This document shows positions 59,895-64,000 of a stretch of DNA of 64,000 nt, one piece after another (the stretch's first letter is position 1; each line of letters opens with the position of its first letter). The notes beneath the pieces are model-generated. The model searched no databases, had not been told where the DNA came from, and saw nothing but the letters and a program-made list of their open reading frames with translations. The translations under genes were made by a program, and so were the position numbers. Origin of the DNA: Tragulus kanchil (taxonomy: Eukaryota > Chordata > Mammalia > Artiodactyla > Tragulidae); the NCBI GenBank assembly GCA_022376925.1, contig JAIOJX010000028.1, forward strand, positions 72,505,001-72,569,000, in the 5' to 3' direction.

Positions 59895-59992
59895 AACTAA
59901 TTTCATTCCCTGTGAATAATAGATTTTAACTTGATAGGAAAATTATATATATTTTACATTAGATCTTATATCACCATAATTTCTATCTCAAC

Positions 59993-59994
59993 AG
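59993..59994 (+). promoter_or_regulatory. Predicted 3' splice acceptor of OR-C2 coding exon
   Basis: TTTCTATCTCAACAG ends 11 nt before ATG 60006; carried along in the D18 unit. Confidence 0.6.
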
Positions 59995-60005
59995 GAAACA
60001 CAGAC

Positions 60006-60941
60006 ATGACTGAGGATAATCACTCCCTGACAACAGAATTTATTCTCACAGGATTTGCAGATCATCCAGAGCTGAGGACTCTTCTCTTTCTGGTGTTCCT
60101 TACCATCTATCTGGTCACCATGGTGGGGAATCTCGGTCTGGTGGTACTGATAGCTACTGAGCATCGTCTTCACACACCAATGTACATCTTCCTGGGGAAC
60201 CTCGCCCTCATGGACTCCTGTTGTTCCTGCGCCATCACCCCCAAGACGCTACAAAACTTCTTTTCTAAAGACAGAACAATTTCCCTCTACGAATGCATGA
60301 CACAATTCTATTTTTTCTCCCTTGCTGAAACCGCAGACTGCTTTCTCCTGGCAGCCATGGCCTATGATCGCTTTGTGGCCATCTGCAAACCACTGCAATA
60401 CCACACCATGATGTCAAAGAAACTCTGCATTCAGATGACCACAGGGACCTACATCGCTGGAAACTTACATTCCATGATTCACGTAGGGTTTCTGTTTAGA
60501 CTAACTTTCTGTCACTCTCATCAAATCAACCACTTTTTTTGTGATGTATTTCCATTATACAGACTCTCCTGTGCTGACCCTTCTATCAATGAATTGATGA
60601 TACTTATCTTTTCTGGGTCAATTCAAACCTTCACTATTACCATAGTAATCATCTCTTACCTTTCTATCCTTTTCACAATTTTCAAGATGAAATCCAAAGA
60701 GGGAAAAGGCAAAGCCTTATCTACGTGTGCATCCCACTTTCTGTCTGTTTCAATATTCTATGGTTCCCTCCTCTTCATGTATGTTCGACCAAGTTCAAGG
60801 AATGAAGAAGATAAAGATATACCAGTTGCAGTTTTTTATACTCTAGTGATTCCTTTATTAAACCCTTTCATTTATAGTCTAAGAAATAAGGAAGTAATAA
60901 ATGTTATGAAAAAAAATTATAAAGATTTCATAATAATCTGA
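60006..60941 (+). CDS. OR5K: Olfactory receptor, OR5K subfamily (unit C, second copy), intact
   Basis: Odorant GPCR of 311 residues, nearly identical to OR-C1. By eye the changes are A2T, R16G, T18A, N24R and N263S; the rest, including all core motifs, is the same. The open frame extends upstream to an ATG at 59931, but a splice acceptor lies in between and the extra residues are intronic in character, so ATG 60006 (matching MTEDNHS of the other receptors) is chosen. It starts 111 bp after the OR-C1 stop, far too close for a normal independent OR gene with its own promoter and 5' exon. It may therefore be an alternative terminal exon, a second allele misplaced by assembly, or an unexpressed copy. 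Confidence 0.9.
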   Translation: MTEDNHSLTTEFILTGFADHPELRTLLFLVFLTIYLVTMVGNLGLVVLIATEHRLHTPMYIFLGNLALMDSCCSCAITPKTLQNFFSKDRTISLYECMTQFYFFSLAETADCFLLAAMAYDRFVAICKPLQYHTMMSKKLCIQMTTGTYIAGNLHSMIHVGFLFRLTFCHSHQINHFFCDVFPLYRLSCADPSINELMILIFSGSIQTFTITIVIISYLSILFTIFKMKSKEGKGKALSTCASHFLSVSIFYGSLLFMYVRPSSRNEEDKDIPVAVFYTLVIPLLNPFIYSLRNKEVINVMKKNYKDFIII

Positions 60942-61255
60942 AACTAATTTCATTCCCTGTGAATAATAGATTTTAACTTGATAAACTTAAATTTCAAAAT
61001 TTTGCAATACTGAGAAATCTGAAATGGCCATTCTGTATATAAAATATTAAATTATTAAAACATGATGTATAACTGAAGCAAACAAGTTCAGAAACGAGAG
61101 ATTTGCTAAAATGTAGTTTAAAATATAAGCGACCGGGTTCCGTTGCAGAATAGCTAAATAATTATTCCTGAAGTCGCAAACTGTGTCAGGATATATTTAA
61201 ATATATATGCAACTATTTGTTTCAAAATATAATGAGCTACAATTTTTACAAATCC

Positions 61256-61261
61256 AATAAA
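61256..61261 (+). terminator. Candidate polyadenylation signal for unit C receptors
   Basis: First AATAAA after OR-C2, about 315 nt past its stop; none between OR-C1 and OR-C2. Confidence 0.35.
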
Positions 61262-61287
61262 CACTGGAATTATAAGTAACTATATAT

Positions 61288-63557
61288 GGAAGTCTCCTCC
61301 ATTTCATACTGTTGGCAACATCATCCTGGAATCCCAAGTCATTATCTTATAAACTCTCCCATATTCTAAATTCTCAAACACCAATTCCTTCTTAAGCTAC
61401 AGAGTGTGACAGAAGTAAACTATCTTTGAGTTTGAATTATAGTTTTGAGTTTGCTCCAGAGATGCTTAACTATGAATTCAAGCAGAACATATATTCTCTC
61501 ACGCAGAACAGTTTCCTTCTTAGCGTTAGTCAGTTTTTTCTCATGTTATCTGAAACAGAGTATCTGAATATATCAGATATTCAATGATTTATCAATATGA
61601 AGTTGAGTATGATGCTATTTATATGACATTTATATGTATTTTGCATTTTCATGTAATTTGGCTGACTGTCCATCATATGATACTGTAATTCATGAATTTA
61701 TTAGTTAAAGGGCTTTTTTCTCTGATATTATTACTTGCCTTGCTTGTTATTAGAAATACCACTAAACTGGACAGACAGCAGTGTAAAGTACTGATATAAA
61801 AATAGCATTAACAAACAAACTGGAGGTGTTTACAAGCATAAATGAGTCAGAAAAAAAATGAAAATTCTGATCATCTAAAATATACATTGATTCTTACATG
61901 CGCAAATATGAAAGAAAAATAATTTACTGAAATTTACCATCATCTGCTCACTAAGCTAGACTTTATATGTTATCCATCAACTAGATATTTTTCATGCTGG
62001 TCCTCAGTAGAAATCTCATGCTTTGAAATACTGAGGAACTTGCCCAATTCATCCAGTTCACCTGGACTGACCTGCAATTTGAATCTGTGCTGTCTTTTCC
62101 TCTAAATGATTTGGGAGTCAAAAAATGGAGAGCCTTGGAGCTTGGGGTACTGCGTTCTTAACTAGTATCAGAAGTAACCTATGCCACTGAAAATTGGAGA
62201 AAATATGTATTATTTGGAGAAGAACAGGAATTGCTATGACCAGACTCAATATTTATAGAAATGACTGTGGTAACAGCAAGTGAGAGATGAAGGTGAACCA
62301 CAGCACAGAGTCAGAAAGGGGACCAAACTGTTGGAGAGAGCTGTTGGGGAAAAGGGGGTAAAGTGGGAACGGGGGGGTGGGGAGTGGATCAGGCTACTCA
62401 AAAATTTATATGCCACCCAAAGGAAGTCTCCTCCATTTCATACTGTTGGCAACATCATCCTGGAATCCCAAGTCATTATCTTACAAAATCTCCCATATTC
62501 TATATTCTCAAACACCAATTCCTTCTTAAGCTACAGAGTGTGACAGAAGTAAACTATCTTTGGGTTTGAATTACAGTTTTGAGTTTGCTCCAGAGATGCT
62601 TAACTATGAATTCAAGCAGAACATATATTCTCTCACGCAGAACAGTTTCCTTCTTAGCGTTAGTTTTTTCTCAAGTTCTCTGAAAAAGAACATCTGAATA
62701 TATCAGATATTCAGTGGTTTATCAATATGAAGTTGAGTATGATGCTATTTATATGACATTTATATGTATTTTGCATTTTCATGTAATTTGGCTGACTGTC
62801 CATCATATATGATACTGTAATTCATGAATTTATTAGTTAAAGGGCTTTTTTCTCTGATATTATTACTTGCCTTGCTTGTTATTAGAAATACCACTAAACT
62901 GGACAGACAGCAGTGTAAAGTACTGATATAAAAATAGCATTAACAAACAAACTGGAGGTGTTTACAAGCATAAATGAGTCAGAAAAAAAATGAAAATTCT
63001 GATCATCTAAAATATACATTGATTCTTACAAGAGAAAATATGAAAGAAAAATAATTTACTGAAATTTACCATCATCTGTTCACTAAGCTAGACTTTATAT
63101 GTTATCCATCAACTAGACATTTTTCATACTGGTCCTCAGTAGAAATCTCATACTTTGAAATACTGAGGAACTTGCCCAATTCATCCAGTTCACCTGGACT
63201 GACCTGCAATTTGAACCTGTGTTGTCTTTTCCTCTACATGCTTTGGGAGTCAAAAAATGGAGAGCCTTGGAGCTTGGGATACTGAGTTCTTAACTAGTAT
63301 CAGAAGTAACCTATGCCACTGAAAACTGGAGAAAATATGTATTATTTGGAGAAGAACAGGAATTGCTATGACCAGACTCAATATTTACAGAAATGACTGT
63401 GGTAACAGCATGTGGGAAATGAGGAAGGTGAACCACAGCACAGAGTCAGAAAGGGGACCAAACTGTTGGAGACAGCTGTTGGAGGAAAGGGGAGAAGGTG
63501 GGGAAAAGGGAGGAAGTGGATCAGGCTACTCAAAAACTTATATGCCACCCAGAGGAA
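61288..63557 (+). repeat. Local tandem duplication D19 (unit 1134 bp)
   Basis: 61288-62421 repeats at 62422-63557, with AGGAA microhomology. Low-copy unit C flank paralogous to 42100-44500 of unit B; no gene recognised. Copies differ by one to two percent and a G-rich indel near 62369/63500. Confidence 0.95.
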
Positions 63558-64000
63558 TCTGAATTCATCTTAGAGCCATCGGATACTGTAGACTGCCTGC
63601 AGCCCAGTGATACACTTCAGAAATCTGATCTTGCAACTGACTGGAAGGAGATATGAATCAAGAAAACTTATTTTTAAGGAAAACTGAAACTGGAGAATAC
63701 CCTAAAAGGAGAGAAGTGGACAGAAACAAGAAACATTTTAAAGAAAAATGAGTAAATTGTACCTGCCTGATAATAAAATGAAAGTCTAACTTCCTGAATT
63801 GAGCATGACAGTAATGATTACATACTTAATGAGGTACCTGACACATATGGTCGTTCAATAAACATTTCCCTCAGTATGCTTTTAATATAACAGAGTAAGT
63901 TAACATGCCATAGGTTTATTATTTTTCTTTTAAATAAATTAATAAATTTTAATTGCTCATTTTCTAATCTAACCCTATAAATATTGATAGATATGACCCA
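63558..64000. other. Unit C distal flank, no gene seen
   Basis: Paralogous to about 44400-44830 of unit B (CTGATCTTGCAACTGACTG-like, CAATAAACATTTCCCTCAGT-like against CAATAAGCACTTTCTTTCAG). No gene. Confidence 0.55.

Larger units (their letters stand above)
58887..60983 (+). repeat. Local tandem duplication D18 (unit 1047 bp) of a complete OR coding exon
   Basis: 58887-59933 repeats at 59934-60980, with ATA/GATA microhomology. The unit is one OR coding exon with about 60 bp of acceptor-side intron and 40 bp after the stop, the smallest unit in the window. The two copies differ at few coding sites, clustered in the first 30 codons. Confidence 0.97.
17170..64000 (+). repeat. Segmental triplication: OR units A, B and C
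   Basis: Same order of landmarks in three direct units. Flank anchor near the CCAGTAAAA..GGTCAGG site: 18585 (A), 34220 (B), 56597 (C). Inverted old L1: 19510 (A), 35225 (B), remnant at 57600 (C). GAAAACAAGTT anchor: about 20862, 38570, 57975. OR exon: 22011, 39724/40781, 58959/60006. B and C also share upstream (from 29270 and 51890) and downstream (to 44830 and 64000) flanks. The units differ by insertions specific to each: BovB in A, a CHR SINE in B, U6 and an L1 3' end in C. Confidence 0.88.

Noticed and set aside
59931..60005. N-terminal extension of OR-C2 to 336 residues
   Set aside because: It translates the tail of the first gene's flank and the intron segment carried in D18; the acceptor at 59994 makes it non-coding.
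1..64000. CRISPR array, bacterial operon or defence system
   Set aside because: The direct repeats are ~1.1 kb with no spacer pattern, and all coding signatures are mammalian OR or LINE.

Overview
The window is nuclear genomic DNA of a ruminant (Pecora type). This follows from its repeats: BovB (RTE) LINE sequence, many Bov-tA/Bov-A SINEs, CHR-type tRNA-derived SINEs and ruminant-type L1 LINEs with a characteristic 3' UTR. Nothing bacterial or viral was recognised. The only recognisable host protein genes are single-exon olfactory receptors (ORs) of the OR5K subfamily. The species and chromosome cannot be read from the sequence.

Layout. 1-13.6 kb is a nested stack of L1 copies. 13.6-18.3 kb is BovB in two opposite orientations. 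17.2-25.1 kb is OR unit A, with one intact receptor and one decayed partial copy. 25.2-31.4 kb is low-copy or unidentified DNA with SINEs. 29.2-44.9 kb is OR unit B (one intact receptor plus a 3'-truncated copy). 45.3-51.6 kb is an L1 with intact 5' and 3' ends and a large internal deletion, followed by a second L1 3' end. 51.9-64 kb is OR unit C (two intact receptors 111 bp apart, and copies of a U6 pseudogene). Units A, B and C are paralogous along most of their non-repeat flanks, so the cluster grew by segmental duplication in steps of roughly 15-22 kb. The receptors are seven-helix odorant GPCRs. Each coding exon keeps a splice acceptor 10-12 nt before its ATG, which fits the usual OR layout of upstream non-coding exon(s) plus one coding exon.

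The most unusual property is a second, finer layer. At least 19 direct head-to-tail duplications, all with unit lengths of about 1.05-1.18 kb, occur throughout the window in unrelated sequence (L1, BovB, SINE, OR exon, low-copy flank). Most junctions show a few bases of microhomology, and five carry 7-47 nt of filler. Copy divergence ranges from a couple of differences per kb to several percent. A uniform unit size regardless of content points to a technical cause first (overlapping haplotype or paralogue contigs concatenated without merging). A real wave of short tandem duplications cannot be excluded from sequence alone. If the cause is technical, the two unit C receptors may be two alleles of one gene and the truncated unit B receptor may not exist.
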